Assembly: GCA_022072085.1 (NCBI GenBank)
Contig: JAJVII010000020.1
Coordinates: forward strand, 144,607 to 208,606
Reading direction: 5' to 3'
Source: Phycisphaerae bacterium
GTDB taxonomy: Bacteria > Planctomycetota > Phycisphaerae > JAJVII01
DNA length: 64,000 nucleotides
Shown one piece after another: positions 15,606 through 23,480 of this stretch (its first letter is position 1; every line of letters begins with the position of its first letter). The notes under the pieces are model-generated. The model saw nothing but the letters and a program-made list of their open reading frames with translations, did no database searches and was not told where the DNA came from. Both the position numbers and the translations under genes were made by a program.

Positions 15606-16886
15606 TTACTTCTCTTCCTTCGCCCGGCGGTTGTCGCGGCGGTCTTCCCGGACCCAATCCTGCTCTCTGCGGGCGCGGGCGGCGCACTGTTGGAGGTAGT
15701 CGTTCAGGCGGCGGCGGAAGTCCGCCTTGGCCTGACGGCGGTTGCCGGTCATCTCCTCGGTCGCCGGCCCGTCGGGAATGCTGTCGGGCCTGATCGACTC
15801 GCTGCCCAGCGGGCTGCGCAGCGGCAGGCGGTGCTTGAGCTTGCCCAGCGTGACGCGACGGTGCGGTTCGAGCTGATACCAGTAGGCCGTCGACGCCCAG
15901 TCGTTGGCCAGGTGGTTGGCGTGCCCGTGCTCCATCGTCACGCGCACCGACTCGCGGAACCGGACGGGGTTGGTCAGATGGAAGACGTACTGCGTGGAGT
16001 AGGGCGGCCGGACCGACTCGTGCAGCGAGCAGCCGTTGAACAGGAACGCGTTGTCCTGCATCCCCCAGGCCTGGTTGAAGCAGTCCTCCGAGCCGGTGCC
16101 GTGCAGCGTCGGCGGCCACTTTCGGCCGTCGATGAAGATCATGTCGTCGCCCTCGCCCCACCACCCGCCGGCCAGGTTCACCACCGACAGGTTCATGCCG
16201 ATGTAGTGCCCCTGTCCGCGGGCGTCGAGAATGACATAGTTGCCTTCGCCGGTCGTGTTGGCGGCGTCGGCCAACTTCGAGTTGATGCGGACGTCGTGGC
16301 CCCACCCGTCGGTCGGGCTCTCGCGCCGCCAGGCGGCGTGCAGGTAGGCCGAGTCCGGCGGCAGCGGCTGGTCGAGCGTCTCGTAGTCGATGTAGAAGTA
16401 GAGCGTCAGCGGCCAGTCGCCCTCGTTGGTCACTTCGATCCGGGCGCTTCGGCCGAAGGGCATCGGCAGGTAGCAGTTGAGTGCGCAGCCGGCGCCGAAC
16501 TGCCCGGGGCGTTGCGTGCTGGAGGAAAAAGGCAGCGAGCAGAAGTTGGCCGACAGTGAATGGCCGAGGCAGAAGAAATCGCCCAGCGGCGCCAGCACGC
16601 TGGGGTAGGGCTCGTCGTCCCAGTACATCGCCAGCACGGCCTTGCGGTAGAAGTCGGGGTCGCGGTCCTCGTAGTCGTGCCAGCGGAGCCGCCGCATGTT
16701 CAGCGTCATCCAGACGTGCCGGACGCAGCCGGGCCCATCGACGTCCAGCAGCGGGCGCGTCTCGCCGGGCAGGATCGTCCATGCGTCATGGTTGCCGCCG
16801 GTGCGGTCGTAGCTGGAACTCCGCCGCGTGCGGGCGGACTGAATCCGCGTCAGGTCGCCGAGCAGGCCGAAAGGAGACCCGTTCAT
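15606..16886 (-). CDS. GH172 (DUF2961) glycoside hydrolase
   Basis: 426 residues without signal peptide. The whole length fits DUF2961: an early G-P-G-C-V-R-H-V-W-M segment, a W-D-D-E-P-S/Y-P-S-V block, two beta-jelly-roll halves with G-E-G-D-D/E-M-I-F-I-D and the G-T-G-S-E-D-C-F-N-x-A-W-G motif. This family is now GH172, whose studied members act on alpha-D-fructofuranosides and D-arabinofuranosides as oligomers. Which substrate applies here is open. ATG 16886 is preferred to an in-frame GTG/ATG a few codons earlier because GGGGAA lies close upstream. A hairpin (16903-16923) sits in its leader. Monocistronic or followed by nothing on this strand. Confidence 0.85.
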   Translation of the reverse strand: MNGSPFGLLGDLTRIQSARTRRSSSYDRTGGNHDAWTILPGETRPLLDVDGPGCVRHVWMTLNMRRLRWHDYEDRDPDFYRKAVLAMYWDDEPYPSVLAPLGDFFCLGHSLSANFCSLPFSSSTQRPGQFGAGCALNCYLPMPFGRSARIEVTNEGDWPLTLYFYIDYETLDQPLPPDSAYLHAAWRRESPTDGWGHDVRINSKLADAANTTGEGNYVILDARGQGHYIGMNLSVVNLAGGWWGEGDDMIFIDGRKWPPTLHGTGSEDCFNQAWGMQDNAFLFNGCSLHESVRPPYSTQYVFHLTNPVRFRESVRVTMEHGHANHLANDWASTAYWYQLEPHRRVTLGKLKHRLPLRSPLGSESIRPDSIPDGPATEEMTGNRRQAKADFRRRLNDYLQQCAARARREQDWVREDRRDNRRAKEEK

Positions 16887-16902
16887 GTGATTCCCCACCA
16901 CG

Positions 16903-16923
16903 CCCTTCCCCGGCGGGGAAGGG
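16903..16923. repeat. Short perfect hairpin CCCTTCCCC/GGGGAAGGG
   Basis: Nine-base arms (16903-16911 and 16915-16923) with a three-base loop, 17-37 bases upstream of the GH172 start, so it is in the leader of that mRNA. It could hinder translation or be a REP-like repeat. Confidence 0.7.
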
Positions 16924-16961
16924 AAAGAAGAGAGACGCCCTTTGCTTCCGGCATCCGGGGA

Positions 16962-17501
16962 TTACGCGGTCCGGTAGACGCCGCGGCGGACCTTGCGGAA
17001 TCGCTTGTCGCGCGACAGCGTCTGGCTGACCTGGCTGCGCAGGTACTTGCTCTTGGTCGGATAGTCCGACTTCCGGACCGCCTCCAGGACGTCCAGCAAC
17101 CTCATCGGCTTACCGGCGGCGGACAGGATTTCGTGCAGCTTGTTGCCCAGCGTGTTACCGGCTCGCGGCCCGCGAGCGGCCCGCCGGCCGCCCTTGACGG
17201 CCTTGGCCTTGGCCTTGGGCGCCGGGCCTGGCTTGCGTCCGGGCTTGCCGGTGCGGACGCCGGCCAGGCGGGCGATCTCGCGATCGATCGCGGCCAACCG
17301 ACCGACGACCTGAGTGCGTTCGGCGCGGAGGGCGGACAACTGGCGATTCTTGGCAGCCAGCGCTGCTTCGAGGTCAGCGATGGGCAGCAGACTCAGTGCC
17401 GAAGGCCGACCGCCGCGGTTGACGCCCCTGCGTCCTTTCTTCGTGGCCCCCTTCTTCACCGATTTCGCATTTTTCCGCTTTGCCAACGCTACCTTCTCCA
17501 T
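16962..17501 (-). CDS. Basic coiled-coil protein with C-terminal winged helix
   Basis: About 180 residues. A Lys/Arg-rich tail (1-35) is followed by a helix with coiled-coil character (about 45-85), a second Lys/Ala/Pro-rich linker, and a C-terminal domain of 60 residues that reads as a winged helix: L-H-E-I-L, a turn, L-L-D-V-L-E-A-V, a helix with S-Q-V-S-Q-T-L and a final K-V-x-R-G-V-Y-R strand. This fits DNA binding; a chromatin-like or HARE-HTH-like role is inference. Start choice is open: ATG 17501 (used), or TTG 17486, which has the better-spaced site GGAGAAGG. The promoter at 17548-17575 rules out much longer leaders. Confidence 0.7.
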   Translation of the reverse strand: MEKVALAKRKNAKSVKKGATKKGRRGVNRGGRPSALSLLPIADLEAALAAKNRQLSALRAERTQVVGRLAAIDREIARLAGVRTGKPGRKPGPAPKAKAKAVKGGRRAARGPRAGNTLGNKLHEILSAAGKPMRLLDVLEAVRKSDYPTKSKYLRSQVSQTLSRDKRFRKVRRGVYRTA

Positions 17502-17547
17502 TTCTCCACACAGGAAATGTGACAACAGAACACCGTGCGCACCTCCA

Positions 17548-17575
17548 ACTATAACTTTGCGTCGACGCCCGTCAA
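17548..17575 (-). promoter_or_regulatory. Sigma-70 promoter of the winged-helix gene
   Basis: On the minus strand TTGACG (17575-17570), a 16-base spacer and TATAGT (17553-17548). Start of transcription is expected near 17541, about 40 bases before the ATG. Confidence 0.6.
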
Positions 17576-17699
17576 CAAGAACCCGTTCATATTGCGCGGC
17601 ACCAGTTGATTCCGAACACCGAGCGGGTTAGCATCAATCGTTCATCGGGACGTGAAACATGACGGCGCTGTTCGCACGCTTACACCACAGGAGCACAAG

Positions 17700-18530
17700 A
17701 TGAAACGTTCGGCGATGTTGGCGATGGCAATGATGTTGGCGGCCGTGGCAGTCCTGTCGTCCGGCTGCGGCGTCAATCCCGTCACCGGGGAACAGGAACT
17801 CCAGCTTATCAGCTACTCGCAGGCCGGCGACGCCGTCAAGAGCGCCGTGCCCCAGGTCGAGCAGCAGTTTGGCGGGGCGATCAACAATCCGACGCTGGTC
17901 AGCTATGTCAATTCGGTCGGCATGAAACTGGTCGCCCAGCTTCCGCAGACCCTGTCCAAGGACATGGGCGGCTACTCGCCGCAATGGAGTTTCACGCCGG
18001 TCAACAGCGACGACATCAACGCCTTCGCGCTGGCCGATGGCCACATCTATGTCACCAAGGGCATTCTGAAGATGATGACCAACGAGCGCGAGCTGGCGGC
18101 CGTGCTCGGCCACGAGATCACGCACGTCGCCGCCGGGCATACGCGACGGCAGATGCAGGAGAACACGGCGTTGCAGGTGCTGGCTGAGGCGGCTGGAGCG
18201 GGCGGCGGCAGCGCCGCCGGGGCGGTGGCCAAGCTGGCCGGGCAACTGGCGTCTCTCAGCTTCAGCCGCAGCGACGAATCGGAGGCCGACAAGTATGGCA
18301 TGAAATGGATGACCGCCGCCGGCTACAACCCCTGGGGCATGGTCGATCTCCAGCAGAAGCTGCTGGACGCCGGCGGGGGCGGCACGCCGGAAATCCTTTC
18401 CACCCACCCCTCAGGCCCGACGCGCATCTCTGACGCCAAGGATGTTCTGAAGTCCACCTATTCCGCCTGGCAGTCCGGCAGCGGCGACACGGGCGAGGCG
18501 GCCTACCGGCGAGCGACCACGGGGCTGTAG
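17700..18530 (+). CDS. M48-family metalloprotease lipoprotein
   Basis: 276 residues. A signal with lipobox L-S-S-G-C anchors it to a membrane. The zinc motif H138-E-I-T-H142 lies in L-G-H-E-I-T-H-V-A-A-G-H, and the third ligand is E195 in E-S-E-A-D. The N-P-V-T-G motif after the lipobox and the overall size match BepA/LoiP/YcaL-like outer-membrane quality-control peptidases, which act in the periplasm. C-terminal S-T-H-P is also typical. ATG 17700 follows AGGAG by six bases. It is transcribed divergently from the winged-helix gene. Confidence 0.9.
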   Translation: MKRSAMLAMAMMLAAVAVLSSGCGVNPVTGEQELQLISYSQAGDAVKSAVPQVEQQFGGAINNPTLVSYVNSVGMKLVAQLPQTLSKDMGGYSPQWSFTPVNSDDINAFALADGHIYVTKGILKMMTNERELAAVLGHEITHVAAGHTRRQMQENTALQVLAEAAGAGGGSAAGAVAKLAGQLASLSFSRSDESEADKYGMKWMTAAGYNPWGMVDLQQKLLDAGGGGTPEILSTHPSGPTRISDAKDVLKSTYSAWQSGSGDTGEAAYRRATTGL

Positions 18531-18559
18531 GCCATTCGGCTCAATGATGAACCGTCACG

Positions 18560-18590
18560 AAAAGAGCCGCGAGCATTCGCCCGCGGCTCT
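18560..18590. terminator. Terminator hairpin between convergent genes
   Basis: AGAGCCGCG (18563-18571) pairs with CGCGGCTCT (18582-18590). On the minus strand it is followed by TTTTC, so it best serves the GH4 gene; on the plus strand no T-run follows, but it lies 30 bases past the M48 stop. Confidence 0.65.
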
Positions 18591-18623
18591 GTCATTCCCT
18601 TCCGATGTGGCGCGTCCGCCGCT

Positions 18624-19943
18624 CTAGCCGCGATACTTGAACCCGGGCAGCCACTTCTTCTCGGCTGAGACCATCTCGCGGAACATCCTGCGGACCTCCG
18701 CCGGAGAGCAGACGGCCGCCGTCAGCGGGTCGAGCATCAGGGCGTACTCGGCCTTGCGCAGGTCCTTCTCGATGCAGGCCTGGGCGGCCAGTTCGTAGAC
18801 GTTCATGTTCGTGCGGCACAGAGCGGCCAACTGGTCGGGTAGCCGGCCGAACCGCGTCGGGTGATAGCCGGTGCGGTCCACGACCGTCTCGACCTCGACG
18901 ATGCCGTCAGCAGGCAGGTTCTCGATCAGCCCGCCGGCATTGGAGACGTTGGCGTGGATGGTGGCCGGCACGCCGGTCACCGCCGCCCCGATGATCGTGC
19001 AGGCATACTCGTGGCTCTTGGCCAGGTCGATCTTCTCCTTGCCGGCCAGTTGCCGGCGGACCTTTGCGTCCAGATCCTTCCGCCAGGTCGGCCAGTTGTC
19101 GGCGTAAAAGCTCGTGCCGCCGCGGTAGCCTTCGCGGCAATACTTCGCGAGCAAGTCGTCGCGCTTGCGGTAGTAGGGGAGGTATTCGCTGAAGTGCCCG
19201 CTGCTCTCGGTGACGAACGCCCCGAAGTGCTCCATCATGTCGAACCGCACGGGGTCCTTCTCGTAGACCTCGGGGTTCTTCATCGCCTTGCGCAACACGG
19301 GGTAGAGGTCGCGGCCGTTGTGCGACAACTCGGTGAACCATGCGAAGTGGTTGACGCCGGCGCACTGCCACTTCATCTCCTCGTAGGGCACGCCCGCGCA
19401 ACGGGCCAGCAGCTTGCCGGTGCCTTGCACGCTGTGGCAGAGCCCCACCGACTGCACGCGGCGGCTGCGCACGGTCGCCAGCATCATGATCGACATCGGG
19501 TTGGTGTAGTTCATCACCAGCGCGTCGGGGCAGAGCCGCTCAACGTCGGCCAGGATGTCCAGCCAGGCCGGTACGGTCCGCATGGCTTTGAAGATCCCGC
19601 CTGGTCCGATCGTGTCGCCGATGCATTGCTTGATGCCGTACTTCAACGGAATGTCGTTGTCGAAGCGGACGGTGTGCGTGCCGGCGACCTCGATGCAACT
19701 GATGACGAAGTCCGCGTCCTTGAGCACCTCGCGGCGTTTCGTCGTTGCGGTGACCTTCCATCGTTTGTCCTTGCGAAGCTTGGCCAGCACCTTCCTCGAT
19801 AGTTGGGCCATCGGCTTGAGCCGCCGCGCGTCGATATCGACCAGGCAGTATTCCCCGCCCCCGACGCCCTCGGTCTGCACGATGTCCTTGAACAGCCTTG
19901 GCGCGAACGCACTGCCCGCGCCCATGAACACGATCTTGGCCAC
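18624..19943 (-). CDS. GH4-family glycosidase (alpha-glucosidase/galactosidase type)
   Basis: 439 residues. The N-terminal Rossmann part has G-A-G-S-A-F-A for NAD+, followed by the GH4 series C-I-E-V-A-G, N-Y-T-N-P-M, C-H-S-V-Q-G and N-H-F-A-W; the Cys and His of the last two are the expected divalent-metal ligands. GH4 enzymes cleave glycosidic bonds by NAD+-dependent oxidation-elimination in the cytoplasm; MelA/LplD-like members act on alpha-galactosides or galacturonides. The GTG at 19943 is chosen because AAGGAG lies six bases upstream and it directly precedes A-K-I-V. It is the second gene after the amidohydrolase (84-base gap), likely one operon. Confidence 0.88.
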   Translation of the reverse strand: MAKIVFMGAGSAFAPRLFKDIVQTEGVGGGEYCLVDIDARRLKPMAQLSRKVLAKLRKDKRWKVTATTKRREVLKDADFVISCIEVAGTHTVRFDNDIPLKYGIKQCIGDTIGPGGIFKAMRTVPAWLDILADVERLCPDALVMNYTNPMSIMMLATVRSRRVQSVGLCHSVQGTGKLLARCAGVPYEEMKWQCAGVNHFAWFTELSHNGRDLYPVLRKAMKNPEVYEKDPVRFDMMEHFGAFVTESSGHFSEYLPYYRKRDDLLAKYCREGYRGGTSFYADNWPTWRKDLDAKVRRQLAGKEKIDLAKSHEYACTIIGAAVTGVPATIHANVSNAGGLIENLPADGIVEVETVVDRTGYHPTRFGRLPDQLAALCRTNMNVYELAAQACIEKDLRKAEYALMLDPLTAAVCSPAEVRRMFREMVSAEKKWLPGFKYRG

Positions 19944-20027
19944 TTGCCGCTCCTTGCGATGGGATCCGCTTAACCGATTCTTGAAACGCCCGGACAAACC
20001 TACACGAACGACCGACGGAATCAAGGG

Positions 20028-21056
20028 TCACCCGAAGAGCCCCGCCTCCAGCCCGCCGATCAGACGCTGATAGTTCGCGAAGTAGATTTCGCGCAGGACG
20101 TCGTCGCCCAGCTTCACGCCGCGCAGCCGCACCCGCCCGTCGGCCGTTCCCGCGTCGGGATCCTCGATCGGCGAATCGCCGCGGAACGCAGACTCCCACA
20201 GCATCTGCTGGACCCAGTATCGGCTGGCGTAGTGCGTGAAGTCGTACTTCGGGTCGATCACCAGATCGCTGCCGAACAGGATCCGCCCGCGGTGTCGGCT
20301 GAAGAACTGCCGCGCCCGCTCCGGCCGGTGTCGGCTGATCTCGCGTGCGATCCACTTGGTCGCCGACGTGTCCAGCATCAGGTTGCGGTGACCGTTCAGC
20401 AGCATGTCCAGATGGTCGAGGTTCTCGCTGTGCCCGATGAAGTGCGCCCCGATCACCGGCCGCGGCGAGACGTAGTCGGCGAACCAGTGGAGCTGATCGT
20501 AGTTGCGTTCCTTGGTGCCGTAGATGTCGGCGTTGGCGTAGCGCGTCGCGAACCAGGCATCCGGGTCGGCGACGTGGACCATGAACCCCATCCCCGCGTC
20601 CACCGCCGCGTCGATCACGGGCCGAAGCCACGGCAGGTCGATCGTGAAGTCCCATTGTTCGCGGGCCCGGGGGGCGGCCCACAGTTTGCAGATCCTTGCC
20701 CCGCGGCGGGCGAACTCGATCACGTCATGACGCCACCGGTTCAGAAATCTTCTGGTCCGCTTGAACTGTCGGTAGTCCGGGATCGCGATGAAGTCCACAC
20801 GGCCGGGCCATGTACGGCGAATCTCGTCGATCTGCTCCAGGAACGTCATCGAGCAGAAGCGGTTGATCCCGTAGAGGTCGGCCACGCGGAAGAACCGCCG
20901 CAGCGCCTCCAGCCCGCCGCGCAGGTGGATGTGTGCGTCGGTGATGGGCAGGCTGGGCAGCCGCCGCTCCGGTGGGTGGCGGTAGTCCACACCGGTCCGG
21001 TTGGCTGGGTGGTGTCGCTTGGCGGCGGCTTTGCTTGGTCGATTGCGGTTGGGCAC
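20028..21056 (-). CDS. Amidohydrolase-2 family metal-dependent hydrolase
   Basis: 342 residues. D-A-H-I-H near residue 40 is the first metal site of a TIM-barrel amidohydrolase, a later A-H-F-I-G-H gives further His ligands, and F-G-S-D near residue 270 supplies the catalytic Asp. Family members hydrolyse lactones, decarboxylate aromatic acids or act on uronate derivatives. Next to a GH4 enzyme, a sugar-lactone or uronate substrate is plausible but unproved. It starts at a GTG with no clear ribosome site; about 30 residues of basic, low-complexity sequence precede the domain, so the true start may be further in. A TATAAT box lies at 21115-21110. Confidence 0.75.
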   Translation of the reverse strand: MPNRNRPSKAAAKRHHPANRTGVDYRHPPERRLPSLPITDAHIHLRGGLEALRRFFRVADLYGINRFCSMTFLEQIDEIRRTWPGRVDFIAIPDYRQFKRTRRFLNRWRHDVIEFARRGARICKLWAAPRAREQWDFTIDLPWLRPVIDAAVDAGMGFMVHVADPDAWFATRYANADIYGTKERNYDQLHWFADYVSPRPVIGAHFIGHSENLDHLDMLLNGHRNLMLDTSATKWIAREISRHRPERARQFFSRHRGRILFGSDLVIDPKYDFTHYASRYWVQQMLWESAFRGDSPIEDPDAGTADGRVRLRGVKLGDDVLREIYFANYQRLIGGLEAGLFG

Positions 21057-21109
21057 GGCAGGCTCTGGGCAGGGGACGTTGGGTTCGTTCCTCGCGATCC
21101 GTCGGGGGG

Positions 21110-21115
21110 ATTATA
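21110..21115 (-). promoter_or_regulatory. -10 element for the amidohydrolase-GH4 operon
   Basis: A perfect TATAAT on the minus strand, about 55 bases before the start codon; no good -35 element is seen. Confidence 0.5.
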
Positions 21116-21241
21116 GGGCGGGCAGCCGGGTCAGGCGAGTGAGAAGGATGCTGCAATGCGCCGATTCCTGTGGCGTTATGCCTGATTAAGGCTATAGTAC
21201 ATGACGCGAAGCAGATCACATACACCCTAAGGAGGCCCACT

Positions 21242-23107
21242 GTGATACGGACCGCAGCGATGACAGCGTGCACGCTGGTTCTGGTGCTGATGATCGGATG
21301 CGCCCAGGTTCAGAGCCCGGCCGCCTCGCCGACCGCGGCCAGCGTCGCCGCGCCCAAGGCCAAGGCCCCCGCGCCGGCCGCCAAGCCGGTTCGCGGCGAG
21401 GCCCGCACGCTTCAGTTCCGCGTCGACGGGCGTGACGGGCACGCGTTCGTGATTCGCGAAGGGGCCCCGGCTGCCGTTCAGGGCAAGGGCGGGTTCCTGG
21501 GCGTCGCCGTCGAGCCGGTCCCGCCGCTGCTGGTCAACCAGTTCGACCTGGGCGACGGGCGAGGCCTGCTCGTGGGCCAGGTGCTCAAGGACTCCGCCGC
21601 TGCCAAGGCCGGCGTCGAGGCCGGCGACGTGCTGACCCACGTCGGCGACCAGATCATCTACTCTGATGAGCAGCTCCGCAAGCTCGTCGCCGCCAACAAG
21701 CCCGGCGACAAGATCAAGGTGACCGTGATCCACAAAGCCAAGTCCGTCACCCGCAGCGTCGAGTTGGGCAAGGCCCCGGCGGCCCAGCCGATGGCCGTGC
21801 ATTTCTCGCCCGGTCCCAACGCCAAGCCCCAGGCCGCCAAGCCCGGCGTCCCGGGCGGCCCGCAGATGCATCGGCAGGCCCGCCGCGATGATGATGACGG
21901 CGACGATGATGACGACCACGATCGGCGCGACGGACGCGGCGATCGCGGCCAGCAAGATGGGCACGGCCGCGACAGCCGCGACGGGCGCGACGGCCACGAC
22001 TGGCGGAGCGCTTGGCAGCGCTTCGCCCAGCAGCATCACGCCGTGATGCCGGGGAGCCGCCCGGGCCAGCCCAAGCAGCAGTCGCAGCCCGGCCGTCCGC
22101 ACGTCGGCCAGCCCCAGGCCCGCGGCTTCACCCCGCCCGGTCACATGCAGCAGCAGCGCGGTCTCACGCCGCCGGCGCCGATGCAGCAGCATCGCGGCTT
22201 CACGCCGCCCGGCCCGATGTTCAATCGCCCCGGCCAGCCGCAGCAGCGCGGCTTCGGCCCGCAGACCCGCACGTTCAACCCCGGGCAGCAGCAGCGCGGC
22301 TTCGGACCCCCGGCTGCTATGCCGCAGCAGCGCGGTTTCATGCCCGGCCAGGGCGGTCAGATACCCGGCCGCGGCTTCCAGCAGGTTCCGCCGGCCCGCC
22401 CGATGATGCCCCAGCCGCAGCAGCAACAGCAGCAGCGCGGTTTTGCTCCGGCGCGCCCAGGGGCCTCGACCCCCGGCCCCGTCGGGCAGCCGGCCGGAGC
22501 GGTCCTGCCGCAGCGGCTGATGGCCGTCGTGGAGGAAATGCGCGGCGAATTGCCGCCGGCTGCCTTTGCCAAGCTGAACCTGATCCTGGAGCGGGCGATC
22601 CAGGCTCAGGGCGGCCAGGTGCACCCCGATCGGCAGCCTCAGCAGGCCCGTCCGGAAATGAGGCCGGAGCGTCAGCCGGAAGGTCGCCCCGAGCCGCGTC
22701 CCGAGCCGCTCCGCCGTATGCCCGGCGCGCCGGAACGCCCCGGCGCGATGGCCCCGACGATGCCCCAGGGCGGGCCGCCGGTGAAGGTCATGATGTTCAT
22801 GAACGAGCGATTCCGCCTGACCGCCACGGTGCGAGGGGACGATCAGCCGCGGCTGACGCTGACCAATCGCGAGGGCCGGGCGGTCTTCGAGAACCTCTCG
22901 CCCGACCAGCTGCGCGAGCGGCTGCCGAAGATGGAAGGCGACGTGCAGGACTTTGTCCGCGGCGCCCTGGAGAACATGCGCCGCTCGGCGCCCGGCGGGG
23001 AAGGCGATCGTCCGATGGCCCGCCCGGTCGGTCCGCGCCCGCAGGTCGCCCCCGACCGGCGCGACCGTCGGCGCGACGACGATGAGGACGAAGACGACGA
23101 CGATTGA
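21242..23107 (+). CDS. PDZ-domain lipoprotein with long low-complexity region
   Basis: 621 residues. A signal with M-I-G-C20 suggests a lipoprotein. Residues about 78-180 form a PDZ domain (G-F-L-G-V start, G-L-L-V-G-Q-V-L, A-A-K-A-G-V-E-A-G-D-V-L). Then come an Asp/Arg/Gly-rich stretch (about 215-255), a Pro/Gln region with about eight copies of a Q-x-R-G-F-x-P repeat (about 290-405), a helical part, a further Pro/Arg-rich stretch, a conserved-looking domain near 515-590 and a purely acidic D/E tail. It is probably envelope-attached and binds protein termini; the rest is unknown. The GTG start at 21242 follows AAGGAGG by six bases; a weak TATAGT box is at 21193. Confidence 0.75.
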   Translation: MIRTAAMTACTLVLVLMIGCAQVQSPAASPTAASVAAPKAKAPAPAAKPVRGEARTLQFRVDGRDGHAFVIREGAPAAVQGKGGFLGVAVEPVPPLLVNQFDLGDGRGLLVGQVLKDSAAAKAGVEAGDVLTHVGDQIIYSDEQLRKLVAANKPGDKIKVTVIHKAKSVTRSVELGKAPAAQPMAVHFSPGPNAKPQAAKPGVPGGPQMHRQARRDDDDGDDDDDHDRRDGRGDRGQQDGHGRDSRDGRDGHDWRSAWQRFAQQHHAVMPGSRPGQPKQQSQPGRPHVGQPQARGFTPPGHMQQQRGLTPPAPMQQHRGFTPPGPMFNRPGQPQQRGFGPQTRTFNPGQQQRGFGPPAAMPQQRGFMPGQGGQIPGRGFQQVPPARPMMPQPQQQQQQRGFAPARPGASTPGPVGQPAGAVLPQRLMAVVEEMRGELPPAAFAKLNLILERAIQAQGGQVHPDRQPQQARPEMRPERQPEGRPEPRPEPLRRMPGAPERPGAMAPTMPQGGPPVKVMMFMNERFRLTATVRGDDQPRLTLTNREGRAVFENLSPDQLRERLPKMEGDVQDFVRGALENMRRSAPGGEGDRPMARPVGPRPQVAPDRRDRRRDDDEDEDDDD

Positions 23108-23144
23108 TCGGCCGACGCGGTCGCACTGACCCGACAAATGCAAC

Positions 23145-23177
23145 AGCCCCCCGTCCATCAAGGGCGGGGGGCTTTTC
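23145..23177 (+). terminator. Rho-independent terminator after the PDZ lipoprotein
   Basis: AGCCCCCCG (23145-23153) pairs with CGGGGGGCT (23165-23173), followed by TTTT. It is 40 bases past the stop codon. Confidence 0.85.
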
Positions 23178-23236
23178 ATTCTGCTCTCGGTCGTGTCTTC
23201 TCTGTGCCTCTGTGGTGAGTATTTCTTAGACGGGTC

Positions 23237-23479
23237 TTACTCTTCGCTGATGCCGCGGAGGTTCAGCACGCCGAAGCCGGCCAGGCTGACGAAGAAGAGC
23301 CCCAGGCCCGCCCAGGTCCACCCGCCGCCGTCACCGAAATACATGACGGCGCACCCCGCCAGGGCCGACAGGCCGCAGGCCACCAGCAGCCAGCGCGGCA
23401 CGCGCGATCGCAGTTGCTTCTCGCCCCACTGCTCCTTGGGCAGCAGGACGCCCGCATGTTTGAGGTGCTCCAGCGACAT
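23237..23479 (-). CDS. Small two-helix membrane protein
   Basis: 80 residues. About 30 polar N-terminal residues precede two predicted membrane helices (about 33-50 and 56-73). I do not recognise it. The ATG at 23479 lies one base past the stop codon of the APC-UspA transporter, and GAGGAGG sits inside the transporter's last codons, so it is translated from the same mRNA and may be a partner subunit of that transporter. Confidence 0.65.
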   Translation of the reverse strand: MSLEHLKHAGVLLPKEQWGEKQLRSRVPRWLLVACGLSALAGCAVMYFGDGGGWTWAGLGLFFVSLAGFGVLNLRGISEE

Positions 23480-23480
23480 C

